From the NCBI GenBank assembly GCA_963573315.1, contig OY752142.1, positions 1,612,001 to 1,676,000 of the forward strand: a stretch of 64,000 nt of DNA, given 5' to 3'. The position numbers and the translations under genes are program-made. The notes beneath the pieces are model-generated. The model saw nothing but the letters and a program-made list of their open reading frames with translations. It did not search any database and was not told the DNA's origin. Positions 12,801 to 23,957 of the stretch are shown here, in pieces (the first letter of the stretch is position 1; each line of letters opens with the position of its first letter). The stretch is from Entomortierella parvispora (taxonomy: Eukaryota > Mortierellomycota > Mortierellomycetes > Mortierellales > Mortierellaceae).

Positions 12801-14035
12801 CCAAGAATCCAACGGCCTCTCTTCGCCGTTTTCTGGTCATTCATGTGTCTCGCCTCTCCTTAAATGGTCAAAGAACACAGGGGGAAAAGAAAGAAATGCA
12901 CAAATAACGCCATGGGAAAGAAAAAGCACTGCAACCCATGTGTCTACGGGGCCTCGAAGACGGATAAACACAAAGTCAAAAAGAGTTGGGAGTCGGATCG
13001 AGAAGGAAAGCAATCACCTTCAAGAGAGCGTGCGTCCGCAGCGCAACAAAGCAGGGCCCGGGCCCGAGCCCCCCCTTTCGCCTTCCTTCAAAATCTTACG
13101 GTGGAAAAGATATCAAGAAAAAAAAAAAAAAAAAGTCCGGACGAAAGAACACTGATGCAGGGTAGCTCATGGTGAACCGGATGGTGGCCAGTTTCTCGTT
13201 GCAATGTCTGCTGTGTAATCAAAGAACCGGTCTTCCGCGCAAGATGTCAACTCCGCCGAGGCCTGCCATGTGGCAATATCACCCCTTTCTCCCCCTCTTC
13301 TTGTCTCTGGCTCATTTTCTTTGACCATTTTCCCAAACGCAAAACAGAACAAGATAACGGAGCTGGTTCATCCATTTTTCTTACCTCTTGAAGAACGTCG
13401 TCGGGAGAGCCCCACCGATCGATGGGCACGATCTGGACCTGAGACTGTTTCCAGCTCGCCACCTGCACATTCCGCGTGCCGCCAATTTGACTCGAATCCT
13501 TCGTATTCGCCGCTGTGATCGGGACAGGTACATTGTGGAGCTGAACTAGCTCTTTCATGAAAACTGGTCGGCAAGTCTGCTGCAGCCACTGTAGACATTG
13601 ACGGTAATCGTCAAGCTCTGCAAACGACTGGGGTTCGTACGAGTATTGCGGAGGAAGAGGATCCTCTTCTGCCAAGGCACTCATTGCTCCCAACTTTCCA
13701 CCGTAGCCGTTACTGTGATAGCCCTGGCCATAGGCGAACGGTTGTGTGGGGGAGGGAGGGCCGCCAGAGAGCGCAGAGGATATACTTCCGTTCCGAACAT
13801 TCTGATTGTAGTACGCAGGAGGGCCACCCTTTGTCGTTCCATTACTCTGGACGGTGCTGATGCTGGAGTTGCTGTGATAGTGTGAGGGGGAGTCGCCGTT
13901 GGTGGTGCTTTTTCCGCTCTTGCCGCTCTTGCCGCTCTTGCCGCTCTTGATGGAGCTGCCCGAGTTGGTCTCCATGGGGATAAATGGGGGGATCATGGAA
14001 GACTGCATACCAAACTTGGAATGTGAGGGAAACAT
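9866..14035 (-). CDS. Pseudokinase with ankyrin-type C-terminal region
   Basis: Exons 14035-13385, 11703-10947 and 10866-9866 join in frame to give 802 residues. The first junction restores a kinase helix C (LQEIQALHRLRKC), which is the main argument for joining exons across a 1681 nt intron. Residues 1-140 are Ser/Gly/Asn-rich with an SGK repeat. Residues 183-450 look like a TKL-type kinase domain: a strand pair at 185-200, SLHSGNILV, YMAPEQI, SDWEVYSLGILLWEL and the MCW...RPPLEVV helix. Key catalytic residues are missing: the VAIK lysine position reads VQIV (200-203), HRD reads PCS (296-298) and DFG reads GFG (316-318). The C-terminal third has ankyrin-like stretches (GYTPLHLL, LLAKGADTS). 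It is probably a scaffold or regulator rather than an enzyme (inference). The alternative is a short product ending in a different second exon (13262-13167). Confidence 0.75.
11704..13384 (-). other. Unusually long intron (1681 nt) of the pseudokinase gene
   Basis: The donor is GTAAGA and the acceptor is TATTAG, both in phase 0. No convincing coding exon lies inside that would continue the kinase. The one stretch that could code is a possible alternative terminal exon at 13262-13167, in frame with the first exon and ending in TGA. An 18 nt-class A-run near 13120 (plus strand) is the only evident repeat. Confidence 0.55.
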
Positions 14036-14267
14036 TGTGTATATATGTGGCTGGAAAGAGGGTATATGTGGGAAAAGATGAACAGAGAGCGGGACTTTCG
14101 CGGTAGATCAAGTGATGAAGAAGTAGTAAGGATCGGTTTGTGAGAGTATTGGTGGGGTCAGAAAGAACGAGGGTGAAGAGCAAAAGAAGAAAGAACGAAG
14201 AACAGCGTAAAGAGAGGAGGGGGAAACACAAAAGAGGATGTCCATGAAAGGACAAGAATACTCACAC

Positions 14268-14274
14268 TTTTATA
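14268..14274 (-). promoter_or_regulatory. TATA-like box upstream of the pseudokinase gene
   Basis: The minus strand reads TATAAAA about 235 bp upstream of the ATG at 14035. Position and sequence fit a fungal TATA element; no transcript start is known. Confidence 0.4.
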
Positions 14275-14383
14275 ACTGAATGCCAGCCATCACACGGCAT
14301 AGACCGCCGATGGAGAACTGGACTTGCTTGCTGCTCTCATTCACTCAAGCACAGTTCAGGCATTGGTGTTGGATTGGACAGGG

Positions 14384-14440
14384 CGTGTGTGTTGTGTGTG
14401 ACAGACAGACAGACAGACAGACAACAAAACAAAACAAAAC
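14384..14440. repeat. Compound microsatellite (GT, ACAG, AAAAC)
   Basis: A GT-rich run is followed by about 5.5 perfect ACAG units (14401-14422) and then by three AAAAC units. It is non-coding and lies between divergent genes. Confidence 0.85.
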
Positions 14441-15715
14441 AACAACAAGAGCCTTTCTTCATTCTTCATTCATCGTTGTTCCGCGCTTGTCCTGTCCCTC
14501 TCTTGTCTTGTGTGCGTCTCTCTCAGGTTCAGGTTCGTTTGTCCTTTTAGTGATTTGTCGGTTCTTTTTTCATTTCCTTTGATTGCAACTTCATCCATTG
14601 TCATCCGATAGCCCGTAGCAGGTTGACCCCAAAATCATATCGATTTGCGCGTGAGCGGTGAACTTCATCCGATCGCTCTAGGTCCTGCCTCTACTCTGTT
14701 TTTGTCTTTTAACTTTCCCACCCATTCCCTGGACAGGTCATGTTTTGTTGCACACACAAATAACTCGCAACTCTTTCCTTCAGAGACGAGAAAGACATCA
14801 ATAATACCGACGGGTCAACAGATCCAACTGGCAGAGTCCGTGTTTGTGCGAGTGTACCTTCAATTGCATCGCCTCTCACGACTCTCCATCCGTTGCTCAG
14901 CCCTGGACCGTTGACATTTTTGTTTATTATACATTTTACCATCCATTCCAATCCACCCTGTTGTGTGAGAGAGCTGGGAGCAAGGGAAGACCCTCGTCGA
15001 CAACGATAACTGTGGACTCTAGTGACACTTGAAATGTTGTGTTCTTTCGACACCTGTGAGGTTTTCGAGTCGATTGTGGAACAAGACGCGACAATGGAGG
15101 ACACAATTGCTCGCTTTGCGCCCTCGAACAGATCTTGCCATTCTTTCACAGGCCTGTCCCACCTGCAGGAAGCAGGAGGACAGATATGATAACGAGCCAA
15201 TCGCCATCCATTTTTCGAGGGATGAGGTCCAGGTCCAAATAAAATAAGGTATTTCGAGCTCTGTGGGTAAAAACCTAGATAGCCAGCAGGTCAGCAAAAG
15301 GAAAGGGGTTTCCAGGACAAGGGTGTCCTTTTCCGCCTGTTAACGGTTAAGCACACCTACCTCACGACTTTGTCTCTCTCCCTGTATTGAGCGGCCATGT
15401 CCTCGCGATGCTTTTGCGTTCAAGTGAGCAAGACGGGATCGGGAGCTCAGAAAGTCAGATAAAGCATAATGGTGTCTTCATGCATTAGAAACTTTTACTG
15501 GTATCTTTGGAAAACACATTGGTTTATTCCTTAGGCACGGGATTAGAAAGAATAGCCATTCCTGAGAAACTGCATGAAGGGACGCAAGATTGGGTTGCTA
15601 TCTTGCACCGTAGATTCTTCAGTACACACGACTGCTCAGAACAAAAGGTGTCATTTCGCGGGATGGTCAAGGGAACGTATCGCACTTCTGGGCGGCGACA
15701 AATAAAAACGCAAAA

Positions 15716-18102
15716 ATGAACGCAAAGAAGTCACGACAGAGTTGCCACCAAAGTTGCCCCAGAAGCTGCATCAACCCTCCGTCAGGTATCTTCTCGACCA
15801 CAAACCCGCAATCACCATCGCATCCGCGTGAAGCCGCACATGGAATGGATCAGGAGATCGAAGTTCGAGCAAAGGACTTCCTTGCATTCTTAGAACGATG
15901 CTCCAAGCAAGAGTAATGTCTCCAATCATGTCAATTCCTGGATTTACATCAGGCAAATGCCCGTAGACTGACCTAATCTGTTCCCACTCCATAGTCGTGC
16001 TGCGGCCACGGCTTCAATCGCTTCATGTCTGCTTGACCTGGAGGCATTTCTGGAACAAATTCAACCGATGCTGCGTATGGACAACAAGACTACAAATCAG
16101 CGCTGGAATCAGGATGAATCCCACGATACCACTCTTGGACCACGGGTTAATGGCCTACCGTCTCTACTCTATCCAACTCTTGGGCCTCTCCTTTACAGAC
16201 TTTGTATGAACCCTGTTGTCCTGACCTCAAGGAACATCGAGGGGTTACTGATCCGAACTTTGATAGGCTATTCTTGCCAAAGTTGGACTCGAGCCGATCC
16301 TGGTTGGACTCCACGACAAAGACAACTTGCTCGGGAGCGAAAGACAAAAGCTGAAGCGTGGTGCACAGCGCGTTTAAAGGACATGTTTTTGACTGACAGA
16401 GATCCGAACGCGGAAGGGAGCAACTTGACCCCCCATGTCAATCTCTTTCAAGTCTCAACCGAAGAGATGAGGGGTCTGAAATCGACCGACCTATTTTCGA
16501 CCTTGGGAAGTAAACTGCGATTGATTGTAGAGGCACTCACCAAGTCAGACGAGGCACCGGCCCACAGCAAAGCCATGGTAGACATTTCAATACTGGCCCA
16601 AAGAAGGATCACAATTGACGCTGAAAGCTGATCAGATATATGTTACCTCTAGGCCTGCTGGATATTTGGGCTATCAGGATTGTGCACGCCCTTGGTCGGA
16701 GACGTCAGGTCTCACGCTTTGGTAGCAGGAGTTATCGAGTTGGCATACAGACTCTCCAGTATGGAATTGAAAAGAGGCCGCAAGACTTATCTTCAGCAGT
16801 TGCTCGATCCAACGTTTGTCGACAACATTATGAAGCAACAGGACAGCATTGTGGCTGCACCGTACTGCCTCGAAAACAAGCAGTTGATGAAGTACGAAAA
16901 ATGCAAAGAACATGAGAGAGAGAGTGGTGCCCCATATACTTACCGCTGTTTCCCTTCCCCTCCTCCCCCAAAAAAACTAGGCTATGGTGTATATCACCAA
17001 TTGCACGACAACAGACTATCGTGCGTTGCATCACACGTTCTCTTGAGGCTTTCGCTGGACATCAATCACTCCTTACTCTGGATCTGGAAGATGTGCTTCA
17101 AAAGCACGCCGAAAACTCGTGTTTCTTGGTAGCAATGACAAAAATGTGGGACATGGGTTGCTGCCCTGTGGAGTTGTTCTTGCAGAACCTGACAGAAATC
17201 GCAGCAGATGTTCCTGACTGGCGAATTTCTCGTTTATGTACTCTGCTCGTTGAGTGGACTCTTCAAAACTGGACAGATTTTGGCGACAACACGACAGCGA
17301 CCTCGGAAGGCGACGCGCTGATGGAAATCCTTTTAGTCGTGAGAAGTTTACTTGGAAGAACGGCTACAACAGCAGATTTGGACTTTATGGATACAACTTT
17401 GACACAGTGGCAAGAAGCTGTACGTAATTATGTGATCCAATCATCAGGACCTAGGGAATTGAGCCTAAGGAGGAGATTGGTGTTTCTTGTCGGCGCTGCG
17501 TGCTGGAGTCATGACCGACTGTTGATGCGGCTTACTTTTCAATACTTCAAGGAGCAGGATAGTCGGCAATTGGGACAAAACGAGTCGTCAGTCGCTCCCG
17601 TCATCATAGCAGAGCTCTTCCTTGGGTTCGATACGGATTGTCAAACGACTATGGTGCATCAGGTTCAGCACTTTTTGAATGAAGTGCGCGGTATTGGTTC
17701 TGCCTACTGTAGAGACAAAGAGTCGCCAAAGGCCTTGGAGGCTCATTTATCTTCAAAGTTGGAAAATTTTCGATCCACCCTCGCTTTGAACACTGTCGTA
17801 TTAGCGGACTTGATTTGTGCCTTGGGCCTATACATGGTTCAAGGCGACCCTATTCCCTGGCAGACAATGGTAACAACGCTGGCTCTGTAAAGGCGAATGA
17901 ATCGAATGCGCCTCGTCTCTAACACTGTTGTTGTTTGTCGTTGTCTTAGTTGGCAGTAGTACGCACCACAATATACCCCAGCGCGACGCTTCCGATGTTT
18001 GCAGCTACCCCGTTTATGGTACGACTTTGCGACATTCAACGTTCGTCACCTTTACCTGGAATGCGAGAGGCGATCGAGAGCATACTGGAACCCACAGTTT
18101 GA
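15716..18102 (+). CDS. Conserved-looking protein of unknown function, probably helical
   Basis: Five exons (15716-15912, 15995-16577, 16653-16891, 16981-17869, 17950-18102) keep frame throughout and encode 686 residues. I do not recognise the family. The sequence is rich in Leu, Ala and Trp, with regularly spaced hydrophobic positions, which suggests an all-helical, HEAT-like solenoid (inference). There is no signal peptide, membrane segment or metal motif. The third junction (AA/G, then LWCISPIARQQ) and the last exon (FMVRLCDIQRS...SILEPTV) only make sense after splicing, which supports a real gene. Introns are 75-89 nt; the second uses a weaker GTAGAC donor, so that junction is the least certain. 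The gene is convergent with the peptide transporter, with only about 100 bp between the two stop codons. Confidence 0.7.
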
Positions 18103-18109
18103 AATGAAA

Positions 18110-18115
18110 AATAAA
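18110..18115 (+). terminator. Poly(A) signal AATAAA for the 15716-18102 gene
   Basis: AATAAA starts 8 nt after the stop codon. It lies only 15 nt before a matching signal of the convergent gene on the other strand. Confidence 0.45.
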
Positions 18116-18129
18116 AGAATAAAATACAA

Positions 18130-18135
18130 TTTATT
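18130..18135 (-). terminator. Poly(A) signal AATAAA for the peptide transporter gene
   Basis: The minus strand reads AATAAA about 70 nt downstream of the transporter stop at 18204. Confidence 0.5.
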
Positions 18136-18203
18136 ACAAAGGACATTGGAGGACGTCCTTGAGACGAGGATAAATATGGTGTGCAATATTATGTCTTTCT
18201 TCT

Positions 18204-20038
18204 TTACAGACCCTTCTCAGTCCTGGCATCGTACTTTTCCTGAAGAGCAATCTTCTCTGCGATCATGGTCTTGTCATAGTCGCGGAACAAGTAGTAGATG
18301 ACGCCGGAGATCAAGAGAGCGGCAACACCCAAACCAGTGTACATCCAGAGGAGCAAAGGATCCTTGGTCAAGGGCAAGAAGGCGAAGCCGAGCAAGGCAC
18401 CGGCACAGTTCATGAACAAAAAGATGGACATGACCACGGACTTCATGGTCGCGGGGGCGTTGGTGAAGGCAAACTCGAGACCAGTGATGGAGGCAAAGAT
18501 CTCGGAGATGGCAATGAAGAAGTAGGAGAGAATCTGCCAAGCGATCGAGACATTGTTGGGAGTCTGGTTAGGATCGCAGAGAGTGCAGGCGTAGTTGGGG
18601 CCGGTGATGTAGATCTTGTGCTGGACGATAGCGGTCCAGGCCATGGCAATGGCAGCAAAGACGAAACCGAGGGTAATACGGGTGACGGGCTTAAGTTCCA
18701 TGCCCATGCGACGGAAACCAGGGTAGACAACCTTGTCAAAGATGGGGATAAAGATGATCAAGACGATGGGATCAATGTTGTTGACAACATCGTTGGGGAT
18801 TCCGTACAAGAGCATGGTACCGGCCTGGGAGGTCAAGTTGGTGGTGATCTGGTTGTAAATGACCCAGTACAAGGGGAAGAAGCAGAAGACAGAGCAGGCC
18901 TTGAGGGTAAGGCGGAGCTCGTCAATGAAGATGTCGTCCCAGGTAACAAAGGTGAGGTCGGATCCAGGCGTGCGGGCCATAATATTAGAGGGCCTGGCAG
19001 CATCGAGGTTACGACCGTTCTTGAGGGCAATACCAAAGACGCGGAAGGCCTCCAACAAGACGGAACCACGAGGGGGGGTCTTGACAACCTTGTCCTTACC
19101 CCACCAAAGAGCAAAGACGGCGCCATTGAACATGATCAAAGGGATCAAGTACGCCAACCAGAAGGCGTAGTACTTCTCGGCATTGGTAGTGATGATGGCG
19201 GAGAGAGAACCCAAGTTGATGGCCCAGTAGAACCAGTTGAAGATGGACTGGACAGTGACATTGGGATCGACAATGACCTTCTCACCAGACTTGAGGGTCC
19301 TGATGGTGGGCTTGGTACCGGTGTACTGCTCAGCAACCATGGGAGAAACGTTGGCCTTGATGCCTCCGGTACCCAAACCGATAATGATCATGGCAATGAC
19401 AAGACCAGGCAAAGCGGCATTGTGAAGGATGGCAGCGGGGATGGAGGTCAGGGTCAAGACCAAGACACCGAGCATGTAGATACCGCAGAAGACGACAATG
19501 GTCTTGTACTTGCCCAAGTACTGATCAGCAACAATGGCTCCGAGAATAGGAGTGACATAACAGAAGACTGCAGAAGAGAGAGAGAGGACGTTTATCAGTA
19601 ATCAAGATTCGAAGGCAGCCCAGATCAAAATATTCAAAACGCCGATCTGTGAAACCTACATTGGAAAAAGTAGTTGAGAGCCGTGGCGGCCTGCTGGCCC
19701 TTGCCGATGGCGCCGGGATGCTCAGCTCCACGCTCCGAGGTATAAGGGTATTGGATGTAGTTCTGGAATGGACCCGAAAGACCATAGTACGTGAAACGTT
19801 CACAGAACTCGACCACAACCACCAACCAGGCCGATGCAGGGATAGTGTCAGCGATCCTGCGGAGGGTGCTTTCCTCCTCAAGGGTTGGCTCGCGGCCATC
19901 GCCCTCAATGATCTCGGTCATGTGGGTGGCTTCGATCTTGTGGGAGTGAAGCGAACTGTGGACAGCGGCCATCATGGGATCGCTCTTGTAGGCCATCTCG
20001 ACCGCAGGAGAAACGGATTCGTCGTATTCGCTCTTCAT
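18204..20038 (-). CDS. PTR2: Proton-coupled oligopeptide transporter (POT/PTR2 family)
   Basis: Two exons (20038-19660 and 19567-18204) encode 580 residues, the normal size for fungal PTR2 proteins. The family imports di- and tripeptides with protons across the plasma membrane. Residues 1-75 form a hydrophilic cytosolic tail. Then come EFCERFTYYGLSGPFQNY, with the ExxERFxYYG proton-coupling motif, and GAIVADQYLGKYKTI, the classical PTR2 signature. FYWAINLGSLSAI is the second signature, and about 12 hydrophobic segments follow. The last helix ends just before a Lys/Arg-rich tail. Third codon positions are strongly biased to C and G compared with neighbours, which suggests high expression (inference). 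A TATA-like box lies about 232 bp upstream. Confidence 0.95.
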
Positions 20039-23000
20039 GGTGGTGATAGCTTTGGTGTCGTTAAGATGGGATAGGAGAGGGTATGATCAGATCTGGGGTG
20101 GAGGCAGAGATGAGAAAGGGGTGGTGGGAAAGGGGAGGTGGAGGAAGAGGAAGAGATGAAGGAGGAAGTTGCAGACAGACAGCCAAGCAGCAGCAGCAGC
20201 AACGGTGAAGAGGACGGAGGACGAAGGAGAAAGAGATGTGAGGATTGGAAAAGTGAGGAAAGGGACACTCTTTATAAGAAAGTCAAGAACCCGATCAGGG
20301 CAACTGCCGGAAGGAGAGAGGAACCAACCAGACGTCAAGGGCGGTTCAAAAATAATGAAGATACAATACTAAGAACATACACTGTATTCAATCAATGACG
20401 ACGGTTAGCGCATTGAATTCTGTCAAAAAAAAACTCTCCTTCTCTTCCCGGCCATCGCCAACTTTCGCACGCCTCTCCTGGGGCTTCTTTTTGCGGGCTG
20501 CGGCTCCAACGGCGATGTTGGTTTGTCGTCTCTGGGGCGTCCACCATCGCCTCGCTCGCCTCCCCCCTCGCCTCGACTTACAGTAGTGGAAGGTACCCTG
20601 CACTCTTTTGCCTGCTCTTCATCCTGCTGCCTACCCTCTACCGACCCACTTGCTTTCGCCTTTGTGCCTGCCCACCTTGTGCCTTCCCCTTTTTTCCACG
20701 GTAATCCAATCCACATGGCCATTGGGTTTGGAAACTTTGGACTGGATCGGTGGCCGTTCACCCCAGAGGCCGATCAGTCGTGGGCGAATAGGGTTGCAGG
20801 GCAAAAATACTCCAAGCGGGCCAGAGAGGCCGAGAGACACCATAAAAAGGACTCAGATGGCCAAGAAAGGCAACAGAGATGCGATAACATCACCTTGCAT
20901 TCCAAAATGCTCGTTGGCTGCACTCGACAGGCCTCTTCCCCTTGGTGTAGTCTCAGATCGGCCCCCAATTTGGCTCTTCAATGTCAACCCTTGGGTCGGA
21001 GAATATAGTCGGTGCCTTGCTCTTGGACGAGAACCTTGGCGGGGATTGGTGATTTTTTGTGACCAGCAGCTTGTCGGCATGCTTTCCGTTTATTGCTGCC
21101 CTCTCTTTTTCTTTTTCTCTTCTTGGGGATTCGCTGTCGGTGAGGAGACCGGACAGCCCCATTTTCATTCTTCATGAATTAGCCGTCAGGGTCGATAAGA
21201 GATTCGATACAATACATAAATGTTCTCACCTGCACGCTGGGACAATTCGGAGACCGACCAAAGGCGGAGAGAGATGAAAGACCATCTCGCGTGCCTGTCT
21301 CGCCCCCGTTGCCTCCCATTCTTCTTTCTGTCTACTCCTGGTCATAAAGAAGATATGTACATGTACATATTGTAGGCAGAAACAGTGTGTTGGGAAATTG
21401 CCATTTGACACGTCCTGCCATGAAATACGTTCATGTACCTGAATGTAGTAGAGGGGAGGTACCTTCCCAGGGACGTCAACGTCGCTATTTTGTCGTCGAC
21501 CGTGGTAGTCTCTGAGAGCAAATAATCAAAACAGGGCTAGAGCCGGGGTCGAGTGGACGATTGTTTTTCTTTTTGGGCGTTCGGAAAAAGGTTCTCTCAC
21601 TTGTGCAACCGCTTAGGTTTGGGTTGGGGCTTTGAAGAGGACAGTCTTTTTATCATCTGTCTGCTTGCAGTGTTGCCCTTCAGATCCACAACTCCTCCAT
21701 CCATCGTAGATGGGTAAGTGACTCTAATGAGAAGAATGGACGATTGATTGTTCACTCGCGAGGGTCATGGGAAGAGCGAGCTAAATATGTATGTAGCCTA
21801 CTGTACACCTGCAACGTCCCTGCCTGCACTGATCGCAGACTATATTAGCGCAATGTACTCTAGTGTGGAGTTGCGGTACGGGCCAATCCAAAAGAGGAAG
21901 CGCGAGAGAGGTACTTGTTCATGTACAAGTTCATCCAGGCTTTCCTGGGGACACCCTTCTACCCCAAAACAGAGAGAGCATCGACTGCCATTGGCCAAAA
22001 AGACTCGGTTTGCAGATGCCTGGCCCCCTGGCTCACTTGCCCCTGTTGTGCCCCTCGGACTATTCTCCGAAAAAGTCTTTTTTGTAAACACCAACAGCAG
22101 GCCATTTGTCCACCGTTCATCGGGATTGTGTTTTACTTTTACGTTCATGGAGCAAATAAGGACGGGGATAAATTCACCTGCTGAACTCTCTGCAGGCGCA
22201 CACGACAGCAAAGGCCCGGCTGAACCCTTGAAGCATGCAGAAAGAGCATACATGGGAGTTTCGCCGTTATGCCTCAGCCCTCCTTCCCCTGACACTTTGG
22301 CCAATCCGATCATCCTTTCCCAGGGGTGACCTAGGCTGTGTCCTCCTCGGCCTACTGAATGCAGTAGTCTATATACTCAAATGATATACTAGCTCATAGC
22401 TCATTGCTCTATGCTTTCCTCTGCTGCCATACTCTACTATATAGGCGCTCGAGCAACCTGGATTTGTATTCACCTTTTGTTGTCTTCTGTCAATCGATGT
22501 TATCATCGCCTGCCTGATCCTCACCTGGTCTTTTGAGTCTTTGATCGCCCCCTAGATATTTGATCGAGGTCAGTGCAAGAGACGGCTAGATGGGCGACAT
22601 AAATTCCATATCCTCTTCCATTCTTGCCCAAGAGGACGATGAGGCAAAAAAAAAAAGTATAAGAATAATGCCGACGGTGAACATAGTCAACGGTCGAGCT
22701 GTCCGTTTCAGCGCCGATCATAAGGACTTGCTGGAACGCTGGATCAGTGTTGTTCAGGCGTCGCACGGTGGAGACAGAGAGTCCATTTGCAGGTCAGGAT
22801 CAAAGCTCTTTTTCTGACTGCACTGTTGTTTGTGAAAGCAAATAGAATACAGATGATTTGTAGGTTTGCACGGTAGAAGTGTGGTAGAAGCGTGCATTCT
22901 GGGAAACGACGCTTTGGTGACAACAAAGGGGTGTTCGTGTGATCAGATTGCTGGTCAAAAAAGGCAAGGCAAAAGATTTGCTCAAAGGCGACTGGGGGGA

Positions 23001-23957
23001 GGAGGGGGCTGTGTTCACAAACCGTCTTTTCCCGCCATTTTTGAGAGAGTGTGTGCACGCATCTGGCGATCCTCTGCTGCCTGCTGTTTTCTCTGGCGCG
23101 CGACACGCTTTCTGGTGCGGTGGGCTCTCCCAACCTGCCCCTGTGCTGCCTTGACGGAAACAGGTAGAGCGGCCACACTCTATCACTGCATCACAATCAA
23201 TAACATCTCCATGATTCGCGAGTGCGATCTTCAAAGTGGAGAGCACACGCCGGGCTTGCCCATGGACCAAATCCGTTGGCGGTCGAAAAAGTGGTGATGA
23301 AGGATGAAAGACTCTCTGTTCCTGCACACATCGTGATCTTTGCTCCTTACTGAAGAAAACGAAAAGAAAAAAAATCTTTCTGGCCACTCACACGTCGCCA
23401 CTCTGCTTTTCTCTGCTTCTTTCTCTTCTTTCCCTCTCTCTCTTTCCTCTGCCCATCTCTGTCATCTGTTCCACTTTTCCTTTCGTAATCCTAGTTCTCC
23501 TCCTTCGACACTTTTCGTGCCCATCATATTCAGCTGCGTGAGTGTCACTTTTCCACCGTTGTTCTTCTCACATTCGCTTGCTTTGCCTCCTGATTCTTAT
23601 TTCTGTTTTTCAACGGTTTGTTTCTTCACAATTCTCCAAGCTAACCGACCGTTGCTCACCGTTTTTCACCTCTTCTGCTGTCATCCAATCTTCTGGCTCT
23701 CGTGCTGGCTCTTCGACGCCCTTCACTTGGACCCTTGCTTTCCCGCACGCACCCCACCCCATAATCAACCCTATCCAGCTCTTGAAAGACCAAACTCCTA
23801 AACCTGAGCCCCGATCCTATCTCCTTTGACCACTGCCACGTCCCTCCATACCCCCCTGCACGGCACAGCGCCCGCTCACAAACAGCCCCTCCATATCCTG
23901 CTCTGCATCAAGAACGATTGATTTATTCCCAAAGAAATAGTGCCACCTCAACATACC
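20039..23957. other. 3.9 kb stretch with no supported gene
   Basis: This region separates the divergent peptide transporter and KH-protein genes. Many overlapping open frames of 60-195 codons exist on both strands, but none shows a recognisable domain, clean composition or splice-linked continuation. The last 600 bp (about 23390-23957) are pyrimidine-rich and read like the promoter and leader of the KH gene. An AGC repeat lies near 20190. It is by far the longest gene-free stretch in an otherwise compact window. Confidence 0.5.
20270..20276 (-). promoter_or_regulatory. TATA-like box upstream of the peptide transporter
   Basis: The minus strand reads TATAAAG about 232 bp upstream of the ATG at 20038. 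This is nearly the same distance as the TATA-like box of the pseudokinase gene. Confidence 0.45.

Larger units (their letters stand above)
14036..15715. other. Divergent intergenic region of 1.68 kb
   Basis: This region lies between the divergent pseudokinase (minus) and the unidentified 15716 gene (plus). It should hold both promoters. Contents that I can name are a TATA-like box for the minus gene, a GT-rich stretch, an ACAG tetranucleotide repeat and a following AAAAC repeat. Open frames in the region have no recognisable features. Confidence 0.5.

Noticed and set aside
13167-13262. Possible second exon of a short two-exon gene starting at 14035
   Set aside because: It is in frame and ends in a stop, but the first exon continues much better into the kinase helix C at 11703. 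Kept only as an alternative terminal exon.
14401-14440. Short regular repeats that might be mistaken for a CRISPR-like array
   Set aside because: They are simple tetra- and pentanucleotide microsatellites without spacers, in a eukaryotic genome.
15029-15247. Plus-strand frame with a CPTCRK motif suggesting a RING finger
   Set aside because: Only one CxxC pair is present, the rest of the ligand pattern is missing, there is no proper ATG, and I found no splicing that completes a RING domain.
20523-21177. Open frames of 161 and 189 codons in the 3.9 kb gap
   Set aside because: They overlap each other in different frames, have no domain-like sequence and no supporting splice signals.
21748-23387. 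Open frames of 140-195 codons on both strands in the gap
   Set aside because: The same stretch is open on both strands, which is typical of chance, and neither product looks like a protein family.
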